DNA of 64,000 bases from Mojavia pulchra JT2-VF2 (lineage in GTDB: Bacteria > Cyanobacteriota > Cyanobacteriia > Cyanobacteriales > Nostocaceae). The stretch covers positions 248,001-312,000 of the forward strand of contig JAHHHN010000008.1 of NCBI GenBank assembly GCA_019359325.1. The letters are read 5' to 3'. Made by a program: the position numbers and the translations under genes. Below the pieces are notes generated by a model. The model was not told where the DNA came from, made no database searches, and was given only the letters and a program-made list of their open reading frames with translations. Positions 25,511 to 35,105 of this stretch are shown piece after piece; position 1 is the first letter of the stretch; every line of letters begins with the position of its first letter.

Positions 25511-28393
25511 TTAGGGGCAAGAAGCAGGAGTAAGCCAGGAAATATGGGGTGTGGCTGTAGGCACATTAGCTGTGAGTACTACCTCACCTTTAGCATTTTT
25601 TATCCACCGTTGTGCTTCTATAATGGGCGCTGGCGTGGGGTTAGTTGCTTGAGGAGAAACATTTGTAATAGCACGGTTCTCTCTCATTGGGTTGAGAGTT
25701 ACCCAATCTACTTGAACTGCATCGCTGCTGAGGGGTTCGGTTTTGGGGTTACGGGGTAAACCACCGCGTCCGGTAATGGTAAAACTGCTTTGATTTTGAC
25801 CAGGACGCACTTGACAAACTTGAGACACTTCGGTGTCAACTGGTATAGCTGGTAAGTTAATTAGTCCTCGATTTAGATCAACATCTAGCGTGTTAATTTC
25901 GACAGTGCCACTTAAATTAGGACTGATTCGGGAAATTGCCGTAATGTCATTTGTTGCAAGTTGACGTGGATCTAAATCTCTAAAACGCAACAACTTCTTA
26001 AGGTCTTCACGAGTTAATGGTGCAATTTCAAAAATCTCAGTAGCGTTGATTGTGACTGTTCCTCCTTGACCATTGTAGGCATTAGCGGTAATGTCGCTAT
26101 TTTCATTTGGTTTGGCGACGATGAAGCCATTAGAAGCATTGATGGTAATATTGCCGCCGTTTCCACCCTGTTGATTAGTGCCTGCGGTAGCAGATATTTG
26201 GCTGTTGCCGCTTAGTAACAATAAATCTATGTCGTGGAGTGTAATATCACCACCATTACCGGATGCAGTTTCAGCAGTGATTGCTCCTTGATTGTCTAAG
26301 CGAATGAAACGAGATCCTACCTGAAGCTTGCCTGCACTCCCTGATCCTTGAGAGCGAACAAACAAGCCACTATTAGCCGACTCATCCTCAACCAAACCCT
26401 CAACACTTCGGACAAGCCGTTTGAAGTTAGCACTACCAGATATAGTCACCCTATCAGTAGCATTAACTGTGATATTACCTGCAAACCCACTGCTGTCTCT
26501 GAAAGCATTGGCAAGAATTTGTCCACCATTAACCGCTTCCAAAGTATTCACGTTGACCGTGATATTGCCAGCATTTCCCGATCCTAGAGTGCGGGCATCT
26601 ACAACCCCATTATCTGCTACCCGCAAAGCATTCGTATTAATAATGATGTTTCCTCCCTGCCCCCCTTGAGTAGTGCGTGAAAATATTCCACTTGCTGTTC
26701 TATTAATGGCAACTCCAAAAACATTAACAGCATCAGAAGCATTAACTTCTATATTTCCACCTTTTCCTTGACCAAAAGAGGCAGTAGATATCTGTGCCCC
26801 ATTTCCGACAATTAACTGCCTAGTAATAATCGTTAAGTCTCCGGCATTGCCAAAACTTTCTGTTTGAGTAGATAAAATGCTAGGGATTTGCTGCCCATTG
26901 GATGATATTCCTGTTCCCCTCAATTCCACCAAATCGCTAGCAGCCACAAACAAATTTCCCCCCTTTCCCTCACCAAGAGTACGACTTAATATTTGCGCTC
27001 CATCCTGGACACTCAAGCGTTTGGTATTAATTGTCAAGTTACCAGCAGCTTTAGCACCTAGAGTTTGAGTAGATAAGCCGCTACCAGTACCAATTAGTTC
27101 CACAGCATCGGTGGCAGTTACAGTCAAATCCCCCCCCTGTCCCTTGCCCAAAGTAGAAGCTGATACTCGCGCTCCATTTTGAGAACTTAACCGTCGAGTT
27201 GTAATTGTTAAGTTGCCAGCATCTCCAGCACCTGAAGTTTGAGTGAACAAGCCGCTATTTGTTGTTCCTGCTAGTTCTACAAACTCGGAGGCGCGAATAG
27301 TAAGGTCTCCGCCCCGTCCCTTGCCAAAGGTGCCAGCTCTAATCAATGAGCGGCCTTGGATACTCAACTGTCCAGTTTCAATCGTCACGTTTCCCCCGGT
27401 TCCAGTCGCTTCTGGTAAAACATCGGCTGTAATCCGTGACTCCTCAGTGAGAGTCACCGTCTTTGTTGTGCGGACAAGCACCTGTCCACCAGCCTCTATA
27501 CCTTGTGTGTCGGCATAAATCCGTGAGCCTTGAATTAAAGCCAAATTATTGCTCTGGATTTGAACATCACCACCGCTGGCACCACTAACATCAACGTATG
27601 CTTTGTCTTGCAGCCGAATATCGCCAAAATTATTGACAGAACTGTACCCCAATACCCAATCGTTATCTTGCTGGTTCAAGCTCACTTCTCCAGCACCAGC
27701 CACACTACCTAGCTCAATACGTCCTCCTGGAACTGCCAAATTCGGTTGTTTTAAAGCTGCTCGCTCACCTCCCTGCAACGTCACATTACCACCCACCAGT
27801 GCTAAAGTTTTACCAGGTTGCACTTTTAGGGCAGATCCTTCTACACGAATATCTCCTGCTGTTCCCTCAAATTGCAAGCCAATGGGAACACTTATCGTTA
27901 GTAGAGGTGGGTTTTGGGGAGTTGTCGCGCTAAATAGAGCGCCATCTGCAAATTTGAGGCGGTTTGCTGTAGTTGCGATGAACGAACCCTTGATGTCCAA
28001 TTGGGCATTAGGCCCAAAAATAATTCCTGATGGATTAATCACAAACAGGTTAGCTGTACCGTTGGCTTTGATTAATCCATTAATGTCAGAAACTGAGCCA
28101 CCTGTTACCCGACTGATAATGTTTTGAATATCAAGAGCATTATTAAAGTTTGCCTCTGTGCCATTCGGCACAGAAAACTGTTGGAAGCTGTGGAACAAGT
28201 TACCGCCAGCTTGGGTTCCGCCAGTGATGTCAAAAGTGTTCCCCTGTTGAGTAACGACAGAATTATTCGGTAGAGTTCCATCAGGCGTAATTTGGGCAAC
28301 AGCATAATTAAAAGAGAATGCATATGCACCATTAATAGCTAAAGAAATCATTAGCCTTAAAAGCCAGCACGAACCGCGTAAATTTTCAGTCAT
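25511..28393 (-). CDS. Filamentous-haemagglutinin-type exoprotein (TpsA-like)
   Basis: A 960-residue secreted protein. A signal peptide spans about 1-34 (ending NYAVAQ), and the haemagglutination-activity domain follows with ITPDGTLPNNSVV, VNPSGIIFGPNAQLD and ANRLKFADG. From about 250 to 850 there are many beta-helix repeats of the kind GNAGNLTI/GKGGNLFV, as expected for a long right-handed beta-helix. The C-terminus ends in a conserved-looking segment with a final Cys-Pro. I start it at ATG 28391-28393, with AAAGGA upstream, because the signal peptide then begins normally; a longer frame adds 26 unlikely residues. Export would need an outer-membrane TpsB partner, which is not in the window. 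The first 20 codons are duplicated at 28834-28908. Confidence 0.85.
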   Translation of the reverse strand: MTENLRGSCWLLRLMISLAINGAYAFSFNYAVAQITPDGTLPNNSVVTQQGNTFDITGGTQAGGNLFHSFQQFSVPNGTEANFNNALDIQNIISRVTGGSVSDINGLIKANGTANLFVINPSGIIFGPNAQLDIKGSFIATTANRLKFADGALFSATTPQNPPLLTISVPIGLQFEGTAGDIRVEGSALKVQPGKTLALVGGNVTLQGGERAALKQPNLAVPGGRIELGSVAGAGEVSLNQQDNDWVLGYSSVNNFGDIRLQDKAYVDVSGASGGDVQIQSNNLALIQGSRIYADTQGIEAGGQVLVRTTKTVTLTEESRITADVLPEATGTGGNVTIETGQLSIQGRSLIRAGTFGKGRGGDLTIRASEFVELAGTTNSGLFTQTSGAGDAGNLTITTRRLSSQNGARVSASTLGKGQGGDLTVTATDAVELIGTGSGLSTQTLGAKAAGNLTINTKRLSVQDGAQILSRTLGEGKGGNLFVAASDLVELRGTGISSNGQQIPSILSTQTESFGNAGDLTIITRQLIVGNGAQISTASFGQGKGGNIEVNASDAVNVFGVAINRTASGIFSRTTQGGQGGNIIINTNALRVADNGVVDARTLGSGNAGNITVNVNTLEAVNGGQILANAFRDSSGFAGNITVNATDRVTISGSANFKRLVRSVEGLVEDESANSGLFVRSQGSGSAGKLQVGSRFIRLDNQGAITAETASGNGGDITLHDIDLLLLSGNSQISATAGTNQQGGNGGNITINASNGFIVAKPNENSDITANAYNGQGGTVTINATEIFEIAPLTREDLKKLLRFRDLDPRQLATNDITAISRISPNLSGTVEINTLDVDLNRGLINLPAIPVDTEVSQVCQVRPGQNQSSFTITGRGGLPRNPKTEPLSSDAVQVDWVTLNPMRENRAITNVSPQATNPTPAPIIEAQRWIKNAKGEVVLTANVPTATPHISWLTPASCP

Positions 28394-28564
28394 TTGATGA
28401 ATTTCCTTTAACAACAGTAATGAGTGGGGCTTTTTGTGCTGCCAGTACAAAATGTAAATCTTTATGAACAAATTACATAATTGCTAGAAAAATTTATGCC
28501 GCAAAATGATTACTAAACAGAGGTGACTTTACACCTAAGGAAAAACAATCAATTGGGTATTGCT

Positions 28565-28816
28565 ATGCATCATTCCTTTCAAATAAACATCTTAGATTTA
28601 GACCGGAATGAATCAATTTTTGAGCAGGACATCACAGATGTGGAAGCTGAAAAAATTGTAGGAGGAAATAAAATCTCACCAGTAGTGGGTATTATAAAGG
28701 CTAAAAAAAATGTAGAAATAGAAGAAGTCTCAAAAGTAGTGATTATTGAAAAGAATAAAAAAGGCACTGACTCATGTATACCTCCTATGGATGACCCTTA
28801 TTGCCCTCCCATGTAA
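28565..28816 (+). CDS. Putative double-glycine-leader peptide 1
   Basis: An 83-residue peptide. Residues 1-34 look like a GG-type leader (SIFEQDITDVEAEKIVGG), ending in Gly33-Gly34, the site cut by C39 peptidases. The 49-residue remainder is hydrophobic and lysine-rich, and ends with two cysteines in SCIPPMDDPYCPPM. A paralog follows 250 bases on with the same leader and a different tail. The start is the ATG at 28565, which aligns with that of the paralog. It may be a secreted peptide or RiPP precursor; no modifying enzyme is adjacent, but C39 transporters are encoded at 58.9 kb. Confidence 0.65.
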   Translation: MHHSFQINILDLDRNESIFEQDITDVEAEKIVGGNKISPVVGIIKAKKNVEIEEVSKVVIIEKNKKGTDSCIPPMDDPYCPPM

Positions 28817-28833
28817 AAACTGCGGCTGAAGCT

Positions 28834-28908
28834 TTAAAAATAGCTGTTAATAGCTAAGGAAATCATTAACCTTAATAACCAGCACGAACCGCTTAAGTTT
28901 CCAGTCAT
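28834..28908 (-). pseudogene. Duplicated start of the haemagglutinin gene
   Basis: On the minus strand the frame reads MTGNLSGSCWLLRLMISL and stops 24 codons on. It aligns with the first 22 residues of the intact haemagglutinin-type protein, differing in a few positions. This is a passenger left by the tandem duplication and encodes only most of a signal peptide. Confidence 0.8.
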
Positions 28909-29065
28909 TTGATGAATTTCCCTTAACAACAGAAATGATCAGGGCTATAAGTTATAAACTTTTGTGAATAAATCGCACACTTGGCAGAAAAATTGATGCG
29001 GCAAAATGATTACTAAACAGAGGTGGCTTTATACCTAAGGAAAAACAATCAATTGGGTGATTACA

Positions 29066-29323
29066 ATGCATTATTCCTTTAAAATAAAAATCCTGGATTT
29101 AAACCATAATCAATCAATTTTTGAGCAGGACATTACAGATGTCGAGGCTGCAAAAATTGTAGGAGGAAAATCAAGTGGAAGTGTAATATCATCTCTCAGC
29201 GCCAGCCTTAATAAGTCCTTAAAACCACTTGGTATAAAAGACATCAATTGCTCAGATATAGAGCCTCTGCCTGACCCTCCTTGTCCTCCCTGTCATATTC
29301 AAAAAACACAAATCCTTTTGTAA
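29066..29323 (+). CDS. Putative double-glycine-leader peptide 2
   Basis: An 85-residue paralog of the peptide encoded at 28565. Leader residues 1-34 differ at few places (SIFEQDITDVEAAKIVGG), while the tail is unrelated except near its end, where CSDIEPLPDPPCPPC repeats the Cys/Pro pattern of the first peptide. The tail also has a serine-rich stretch (SSGSVISSLSASLNKS). A conserved leader with a diverging core is the pattern of exported peptides or RiPP precursors. The start at ATG 29066 keeps the alignment. Confidence 0.65.
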   Translation: MHYSFKIKILDLNHNQSIFEQDITDVEAAKIVGGKSSGSVISSLSASLNKSLKPLGIKDINCSDIEPLPDPPCPPCHIQKTQILL

Positions 29324-29506
29324 CGTCAAGCATAATGTGGTCGTTTTTTAACCATTAGTGGCCGCAGGGCAGAACTTAATACTTAAAGAAGTTTGAGATA
29401 TTTGAATGCGATCGCTTTTGCCACCGTAGGGGCGATCGCTTTAAAATTCTGAACAACGCAATAATAAGCATTCCCGCAATCCTTTGGCGGCCACTTAATG
29501 GTTAAA

Positions 29507-30424
29507 TCACAATTTTTCTGAGCCATAACGCGCAACAATCGGCGCAGAGGCAAATTCTGACAAGCCAACGCTTGTTAATAAATTAGTCCAATCCTCAGCA
29601 ACTACGCGGGAACTTGAATTAGTGCGGTGCATCTGGGCTAAATTAGTTACAGCATCCTGCCAAATATAATTGACAGCATAGGCAACGTACTCTCCTGGTT
29701 TTGACGTATTCAACTGAGTTTTCAGTTCGCTCGTTAGCGCTATCCGTTGCACCCATGCTTTAACGTAAAAATACTCAGATGTGGTTTGCGGAGCGCCACA
29801 ATAAACTTTGAAGTACCATTGATACTTAGAGCCTTGCTTGAGAGCATATTGCGGACTTGGCGGTAGGCTGATGCCAATAACACCAGGCTTGTCAGCCAGC
29901 GTTAAAGGTGTACGGTAGATGTCTTTGCCTTTTTCATCCTGAAATACAAACTCTCCAGTGCGTAAGTTTGTGGGTAGGTGTGGTACATAAACCCAAAAGG
30001 TGGGATACTCGGAGACTGTTAATGCTAAGAAAGATTCCGATTCATTTAAAGTTTCTTCACCAGGCACCAAGGCAGTAATAGGCGTTTTTAGGTCTGGACA
30101 TTGAGTTCCAGTACGCCTTGCCCCTCCTTGGCGGCGACCAATGGGTGCGCCGTTACGTGGAAATTTTAATTGGGCAAGGCGGTTTTGTGTGTTAGATACA
30201 GCTTTTTTGACAGGTTGGGTAGTAACTTGTGCGTGTACTTGTAGCGGATAACTTACAATATTGAGCAATATTAAAGGGATAAAGCAAGTTTGTAGTAAAT
30301 GCTTTAGCCCTGAACCAATGGCTACAAAACCGTCATCAGGCTGCGCCCACAATTCTCCAACTTCAGTTTTTGGTTGATGAATTACTTGTTTCATTAGGTT
30401 TTGAGGTAGTTTATTCCTGGTCAT
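29507..30424 (-). CDS. DUF928-family exported protein
   Basis: A 305-residue protein. After an unusually long polar N-terminus, a hydrophobic segment at about 45-66 (FIPLILLNIVSYPLQVHAQ) looks like a signal peptide, and a start at the internal ATG (30394) would shorten the leader. The DUF928 domain begins GAPIGRRQGGARRTGTQCP near 92 and continues to about 235, with Tyr/Trp-rich beta strands (YQWYFKVYC). The function is unknown; in cyanobacteria the family tends to sit beside CHASE2/CHAT proteins, as here, 40 bases after one. It is probably the last gene of the sigma-factor operon. Confidence 0.8.
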   Translation of the reverse strand: MTRNKLPQNLMKQVIHQPKTEVGELWAQPDDGFVAIGSGLKHLLQTCFIPLILLNIVSYPLQVHAQVTTQPVKKAVSNTQNRLAQLKFPRNGAPIGRRQGGARRTGTQCPDLKTPITALVPGEETLNESESFLALTVSEYPTFWVYVPHLPTNLRTGEFVFQDEKGKDIYRTPLTLADKPGVIGISLPPSPQYALKQGSKYQWYFKVYCGAPQTTSEYFYVKAWVQRIALTSELKTQLNTSKPGEYVAYAVNYIWQDAVTNLAQMHRTNSSSRVVAEDWTNLLTSVGLSEFASAPIVARYGSEKL

Positions 30425-30464
30425 AATTCAGTGTCAATGTCAAAATATTTTTGCTATTTCTGAA

Positions 30465-32789
30465 TTAGAAACGGGAAGCCTGCGAAACAAAATTTTCCCT
30501 GCGTAACATCCACATAACAACCATAGCCGTCAATACCAATGCCAATACAGGCGGGATAAGTGGTATCCACCCCGCCTGTGTAAAAATGCCAAAGCAAATC
30601 CCAAATAGTGTCAACAGCGTCGTTGCTATTGCTAGCCCAAGGTATAACGGCTTTAAGCAGCGCCATGCTATGATACCTCCCACTAATGACCATCCCCAAA
30701 TCCAAACAGCTTCAATCCATCCAGACCACCACCACAACAAAGGTCTACGATCCAGAACAGCACTAAGAATCTGGCTCACCATGTGCGCCTGCACGAGCAA
30801 TCCTTGTATTTTCTTTTCTTTGGTGGGGATTTTCCAATAGTCAGCTTTAGTGCTGGGGGCGGTAACGCCAATGAGAACGATACGATTCTTTAATGATTCT
30901 ACTAACTCTCGATTGATTTTGTCGTTTAAAACATCTTTGAGAGATACGGTCTCGGCAATTTTTTCTCCAAGCCGCAGAGAACGATAATTGAGCAACACTT
31001 GATAACCCGATGCATCAATTTTTTGGTAGCCGCTAGAGTGTTCTTTTAATGGCTTAAATACAACGTTGCCAATTTGCAAGTCTCCTTCGGTTGTGATGTC
31101 TGCGTTGATATTTTTGGAAAGTAAGTAGTGACGTGCAAGCTGAAGGCTGAAAGCATCTTCGGCGGCACACGGCGATTCTATGGGAGGAGTTAAATGCAAC
31201 AATTGGCGGCGAGGAATTTCATCGTTGTCTATCACAAAATCGCTAAAACTTTGGCGTTCTTTTGGGACTTCATCGGGGGAGTGAATACCATCAGGTTCGC
31301 CATCTAAATTAGCAGAAACTTTGCACACTGTAAAAATGCGGTGATCCTGCTGTAAGCGAGTGGTTAAATCTGGATAATCTGGGTCTACAGGGAAATCTCG
31401 ATAAATATCTATACCGATTGTTGTTGGTTGATACTGCTCTAATTTTTGCAAGAGTTGAGCGAGTGCCTGATCTGAAAGCGACCCTATGCCATTCATCCGC
31501 TTCTGGTTTTGATAATGTATATCAGCCTCCCCAACAGTAACTATTAACAGGCGTGGATCTGACCTTTCCAAAGGCGATCGCATTTGCATCAAATGGTCGT
31601 AAGCCTGCAATTCACTTTGTTGCAACATCCCCAAATAGCGCACTCCCATGACTAAGGTTGTAATCAGTACACTCACCAGCAACACAGTTAGAAAAATACG
31701 TTTCAACTCAATCTTTGGAGAGCATAACTGTTTCCAAGTGGGCGGTAAAACTCCAGGGTTCTGAAAAATTACTGGCAACCAAGTGGCATTGGGAAATTTA
31801 TTCTCCAAGCCTTGCAGCTTTTCCCTCGCTTCCCGCGATGCTAAATAAAGAGATTTACCTCTCGAAAAAGCTACTAGAAAATGTTTTAAAAATTCCTGTG
31901 CTACCTCATCTGGGACTGGTTCCCGCATCACAATCATTTGCGGAATGTTTAAAGTTGCTAGTTGCCATGCTAATCCCAAACCATCACAAGAGTTAAAAAT
32001 TGCTAGTTGCAAACCTTGGGAGATCGCACTTTTTAAACCATTATTTAACTCGTCAATTGTTAGGCTATCACTTTTATTAATGTAAATACGGCCAGTACCA
32101 TTAGAAGTTTCACTATGCCCCGCAAAAAACAAAATATCCCATTGCTGCCACAAATAATTATTTAGCTCGTCGCGTTGCGGCTCCACTAGAAAAACTGTTT
32201 CGGCATTTGGTAAATTTGTTAATAACTGACGGTCTAGTTGAATATTAATTCCAGCACTATTTCCCAAAATTGCTAAAATTCTTACCTTGGGTTTATGCGG
32301 TGGCGTCGGTGGTGTTTCTGATACTGTTGCACTTAAGGCAAATTCTGCTTGTGAGTATCTCTTAAAAAAATCCCACAAATGCCAAGGAAGCCTTTGTAAT
32401 TGACTATTATCTGTGCGAATTAATACTCGAATTGTTTCATCTCGGTTTAATTCTTCGCGTAGTGTATTATTAATGTGACGAAATTCCTGAGAATCAAGCC
32501 ATGTTTGCAGGCGATCGCTCAATAATTTACCAGACTGGCTACATTTTTCAATTCTACTTTTGATAGAGCCATCATAAATAATTTCTTGAGGTTTGATGCG
32601 GCTAGGTATTCCTAAACTGCGATATTTATCCTGCCACTGGTTGAAATAAGTAGCTAATTCGGGGGATACAGGTAAATTGCCAGAAACTTCTATTTTTGGG
32701 CGAGCATTTTCTGCTCCAATTTCTAATGTCACCCGGCACCCGTGTTCTGATAAATTACCATCCAGCTTCAGAACAACTAACTTTGCCAT
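30465..32789 (-). CDS. CHAT-CHASE2 membrane protein
   Basis: A 774-residue protein. The cytoplasmic N-terminal half has a CHAT-type caspase fold with His225 (FFAGHSE) and Cys268 (FNSCDGLG). A membrane segment at about 365-390 leads to an extracytoplasmic CHASE2 sensor domain (QAYDHLMQMRS to VLIGVTAPSTKADYW). Three closing membrane helices lie near the C-terminus. This arrangement couples an outside signal to an inside protease-like domain. It is third in the order sigma factor, DUF1822, CHAT-CHASE2, DUF928. A plausible but untested role is regulated proteolysis that frees or removes the sigma factor or a partner. Confidence 0.88.
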   Translation of the reverse strand: MAKLVVLKLDGNLSEHGCRVTLEIGAENARPKIEVSGNLPVSPELATYFNQWQDKYRSLGIPSRIKPQEIIYDGSIKSRIEKCSQSGKLLSDRLQTWLDSQEFRHINNTLREELNRDETIRVLIRTDNSQLQRLPWHLWDFFKRYSQAEFALSATVSETPPTPPHKPKVRILAILGNSAGINIQLDRQLLTNLPNAETVFLVEPQRDELNNYLWQQWDILFFAGHSETSNGTGRIYINKSDSLTIDELNNGLKSAISQGLQLAIFNSCDGLGLAWQLATLNIPQMIVMREPVPDEVAQEFLKHFLVAFSRGKSLYLASREAREKLQGLENKFPNATWLPVIFQNPGVLPPTWKQLCSPKIELKRIFLTVLLVSVLITTLVMGVRYLGMLQQSELQAYDHLMQMRSPLERSDPRLLIVTVGEADIHYQNQKRMNGIGSLSDQALAQLLQKLEQYQPTTIGIDIYRDFPVDPDYPDLTTRLQQDHRIFTVCKVSANLDGEPDGIHSPDEVPKERQSFSDFVIDNDEIPRRQLLHLTPPIESPCAAEDAFSLQLARHYLLSKNINADITTEGDLQIGNVVFKPLKEHSSGYQKIDASGYQVLLNYRSLRLGEKIAETVSLKDVLNDKINRELVESLKNRIVLIGVTAPSTKADYWKIPTKEKKIQGLLVQAHMVSQILSAVLDRRPLLWWWSGWIEAVWIWGWSLVGGIIAWRCLKPLYLGLAIATTLLTLFGICFGIFTQAGWIPLIPPVLALVLTAMVVMWMLRRENFVSQASRF

Positions 32790-32929
32790 ATACCTATTTC
32801 AAATTAGGGATTTTGGATAATCAAATTAACACTAGCAAATACTGAAACTTTTTTACAACGCTGATTATTTATGATAATATTTATTGACTGTTCGTTATAA
32901 GAAGTAACAGCATTTTCGTGTACTAAACT

Positions 32930-33889
32930 TTAAACTGTAAAAAACTCTGTAAAGTTGACATCCCCCAAAACAATTTTAATGCTAAAATGCTCTCCAAGTT
33001 CAGTACTAAAGGTTAGTTGAATACTCTTGGTATCTCTTGCAGTAGCTTGCATAACTACGGTGCCTAAATCATCTAACACCATTATTTCAAGCTCTTCTGG
33101 CAGATACTTTTGACCATCAACTGGGCATACTTTCACACAGATGTTTATTTCTTGTTCGGAAACAGGTATAATTCCAACCACTAAAGCAATGGGTTTACTT
33201 TCTGATTGTCGTCCTAAGTTCAGGAGTGTACCTTTTTGCACACTAATAGTTAAATTATCTGGGTTTTGAGCTAACGTTTGTTCAGCAGATCTAAATCTAA
33301 AAGCTAGTTCAGCTGATTGCGGACTCAAAAGCGATTCAACCGTTTGCCAACCGACATCAACAACATTCATTAACCACTTACTCAGGTGAATTGGTTGTTT
33401 GACTTTTTCAGGGGTTTCGCTTAGTTGTAAGATGAATTCTTCAAGCGATCGCAATTCGCTTATGAGTACCGAATTAGATTCGCTCACAGTTTTCACAAAT
33501 CCTAACAAAGTTGCTTGTCTTAGCGATTCGTCAAACTGTACAGCTACATAAGCAATTCTATCTGAGCAAACTTCTGGCGAAATATGAATTATCTTTTCGT
33601 TTGGTAACACCGGAAGACACTCTAGCCTACCTTTACCTATTACTTCTAAATCAGCGATATCCATTACTGTTTGAATCACCGGGTTCCAACTTAAACTTGC
33701 TGACCACTTCGTTTCAATTCCCATGCAACGTAGGTAGAATTTTACCGCAGACACCGCTAGAGTATTGAGATAAACCTGTTTAGCTTTTACTAAATTGCTA
33801 TGCTGAGAGCAAAACTCTTCTGCCAGTACGCGATCTGATAAGCTTATCGGTACGGTAAAAGTTAAAGATTCTGACAAATTTTTCATCAT
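32930..33889 (-). CDS. DUF1822-family protein
   Basis: A 319-residue cyanobacterial protein. The first part (VKAKQVYLNTLAVSAVKFYL) and the segment ETKWSASLSWNPVIQTV match DUF1822 as I know it. No signal peptide or membrane helix is evident, so it is probably cytoplasmic. It begins 15 bases after the stop of the sigma-factor gene, so the two are surely co-transcribed and may be translationally linked. A role as an anti-sigma or adaptor for the CHAT-CHASE2 protein is possible from context only. Its function has not been established. Confidence 0.8.
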   Translation of the reverse strand: MMKNLSESLTFTVPISLSDRVLAEEFCSQHSNLVKAKQVYLNTLAVSAVKFYLRCMGIETKWSASLSWNPVIQTVMDIADLEVIGKGRLECLPVLPNEKIIHISPEVCSDRIAYVAVQFDESLRQATLLGFVKTVSESNSVLISELRSLEEFILQLSETPEKVKQPIHLSKWLMNVVDVGWQTVESLLSPQSAELAFRFRSAEQTLAQNPDNLTISVQKGTLLNLGRQSESKPIALVVGIIPVSEQEINICVKVCPVDGQKYLPEELEIMVLDDLGTVVMQATARDTKSIQLTFSTELGEHFSIKIVLGDVNFTEFFTV

Positions 33890-33904
33890 TTTTTACTCTC
33901 TTGC

Positions 33905-34555
33905 TTAATTTACATCGTTTACACAGTACTCTTTTAACTTTGAGGAAAACTTATTTACACAGCGGTAATAAAAGCTACTGACTGTGGGAATTTTTATTTC
34001 AAATTCCGCAGAAATCTCTTTCCAGGATTTTCCCAACATTCGTCGCGTTGCTAATGCTTGAAAGTTAGCTTGAGGACATTTTTCTATATGTTCATTTTTG
34101 AAGATATCTTCTGGATCTGATTCTATACATTCTTTCAAAATATCTGTGAGGGTTTTTGGCTCTTGAGGTAAGGCGATAACATTATCCAGGTCAGCAACAT
34201 TTATTCTTTGTATTCCTTGCTGAGTCTGTATTTTCCTAATAGCATCTTTAAAAAATCGCCGCTCAAAAAGTACATTAACCCATGCCATGACGCTACCGCG
34301 TTCTGCATCGTACTTATCAATCTTTTCACAAATATAAAGCAAAAGTTCTTGGCGTGCCTCATCATAAATATTTTCATATACAGCTACTGGATATTGACTT
34401 TTTTGCGGATGGCAAAGTCTACCAGAGCGCATAATGCCATTAACTAACTTTGTTAAAGCGATCTGTCTTCCTGGCGATCGCGGTGGGTGTTGTTGAGCTA
34501 AAAAAGCCAACTGTAGTAAATGTGAATCTAGTTCATCTTGTTCAGGATGATTCAT
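33905..34555 (-). CDS. Sigma-70-family RNA polymerase sigma factor
   Basis: A 216-residue alternative sigma factor. Region 2 lies around YDAERGSVMAWVNVLFERRFFKDAI, and region 4 near the C-terminus (ATRRMLGKSWKEISAEFEIK) is a helix-turn-helix that reads the -35 element. It belongs to a cyanobacterial group that lies next to DUF1822 and CHAT-CHASE2 genes. I start it at ATG 34553-34555, six bases after GGAG, rather than at an upstream TTG. It is the first gene of the operon and may transcribe the operon itself and the haemagglutinin gene. I see no obvious common promoter for those genes. Confidence 0.82.
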   Translation of the reverse strand: MNHPEQDELDSHLLQLAFLAQQHPPRSPGRQIALTKLVNGIMRSGRLCHPQKSQYPVAVYENIYDEARQELLLYICEKIDKYDAERGSVMAWVNVLFERRFFKDAIRKIQTQQGIQRINVADLDNVIALPQEPKTLTDILKECIESDPEDIFKNEHIEKCPQANFQALATRRMLGKSWKEISAEFEIKIPTVSSFYYRCVNKFSSKLKEYCVNDVN

Positions 34556-35105
34556 CTGAGACTCCAAACCTGATTAATAAGCGCAAGTGAATCTCTATTT
34601 TTCTCTCGCTCTCCTGAGCGAAATTTTATGCCAAACAATTATTTTCGTTACGAATGTTTATATTTAGAGGTTGAAGTTAAGGAAGAACCGTTATACAGGC
34701 GACAACAAAGAACAAGCCGACTGTTACTTAAAATTGTAAGTAAAGTTTTGTAATAATAATCCGAAATTTTGCATAAAAAAAGTTGTAGTAGCAAGAGAAA
34801 TAAGTAGAGCAACGCATTAGTTGCTTTGGGGATTGTATCAATATGAGATGAATATAAGTATGAACCCAATCAATTTGTGATGTGGGTCAACAGAGTATGA
34901 GAAGTGCTGTATCTAAGTGTTTCAGCAAAATAAAGATTGCGATAACTTCGAGATAGAAAAGTGTGGCTTAGAGGATTTACATGGTTTCATAGCTTTGCAG
35001 AAAGTGGCAATTCCTGATTAAAGTCGGCAAAAGTTGCATGATACCAGACGGAACAAACAACTTAGTGATGATGAGTAATTTTTAGAAGCCCATTCAGTAA
35101 TTGCA
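34556..35105. other. Intergenic region between divergent genes
   Basis: About 550 AT-rich bases between the sigma-factor gene and the histidine kinase gene. A perfect 6-bp stem TCGCTC-TCCT-GAGCGA lies at 34606-34621. Open frames here are short, lack ribosome-binding sites and resemble no protein I know. Confidence 0.5.

Larger units (their letters stand above)
28331..29170 (+). repeat. Tandem duplication of about 515 bp
   Basis: Copy A (28331-28668) and copy B (28846-29170) share the same order of elements: the first codons of the haemagglutinin gene (minus strand), its upstream region, a shared leader ending AACAATCAATTGGGT, and the first 34 codons of a small peptide gene. Identity is high around the start and leader and low beyond the GG codons. 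Confidence 0.85.

Noticed and set aside
26348-28127. Long frames on the plus strand opposite the haemagglutinin gene
   Set aside because: They are antisense to a well-supported gene, low in complexity and proline-rich because of the repeats on the other strand, and have no ribosome-binding sites.
34648-34869. 73-codon minus-strand frame upstream of the sigma factor gene
   Set aside because: Low-complexity Leu/Tyr-rich sequence from AT-rich DNA, without a ribosome-binding site.
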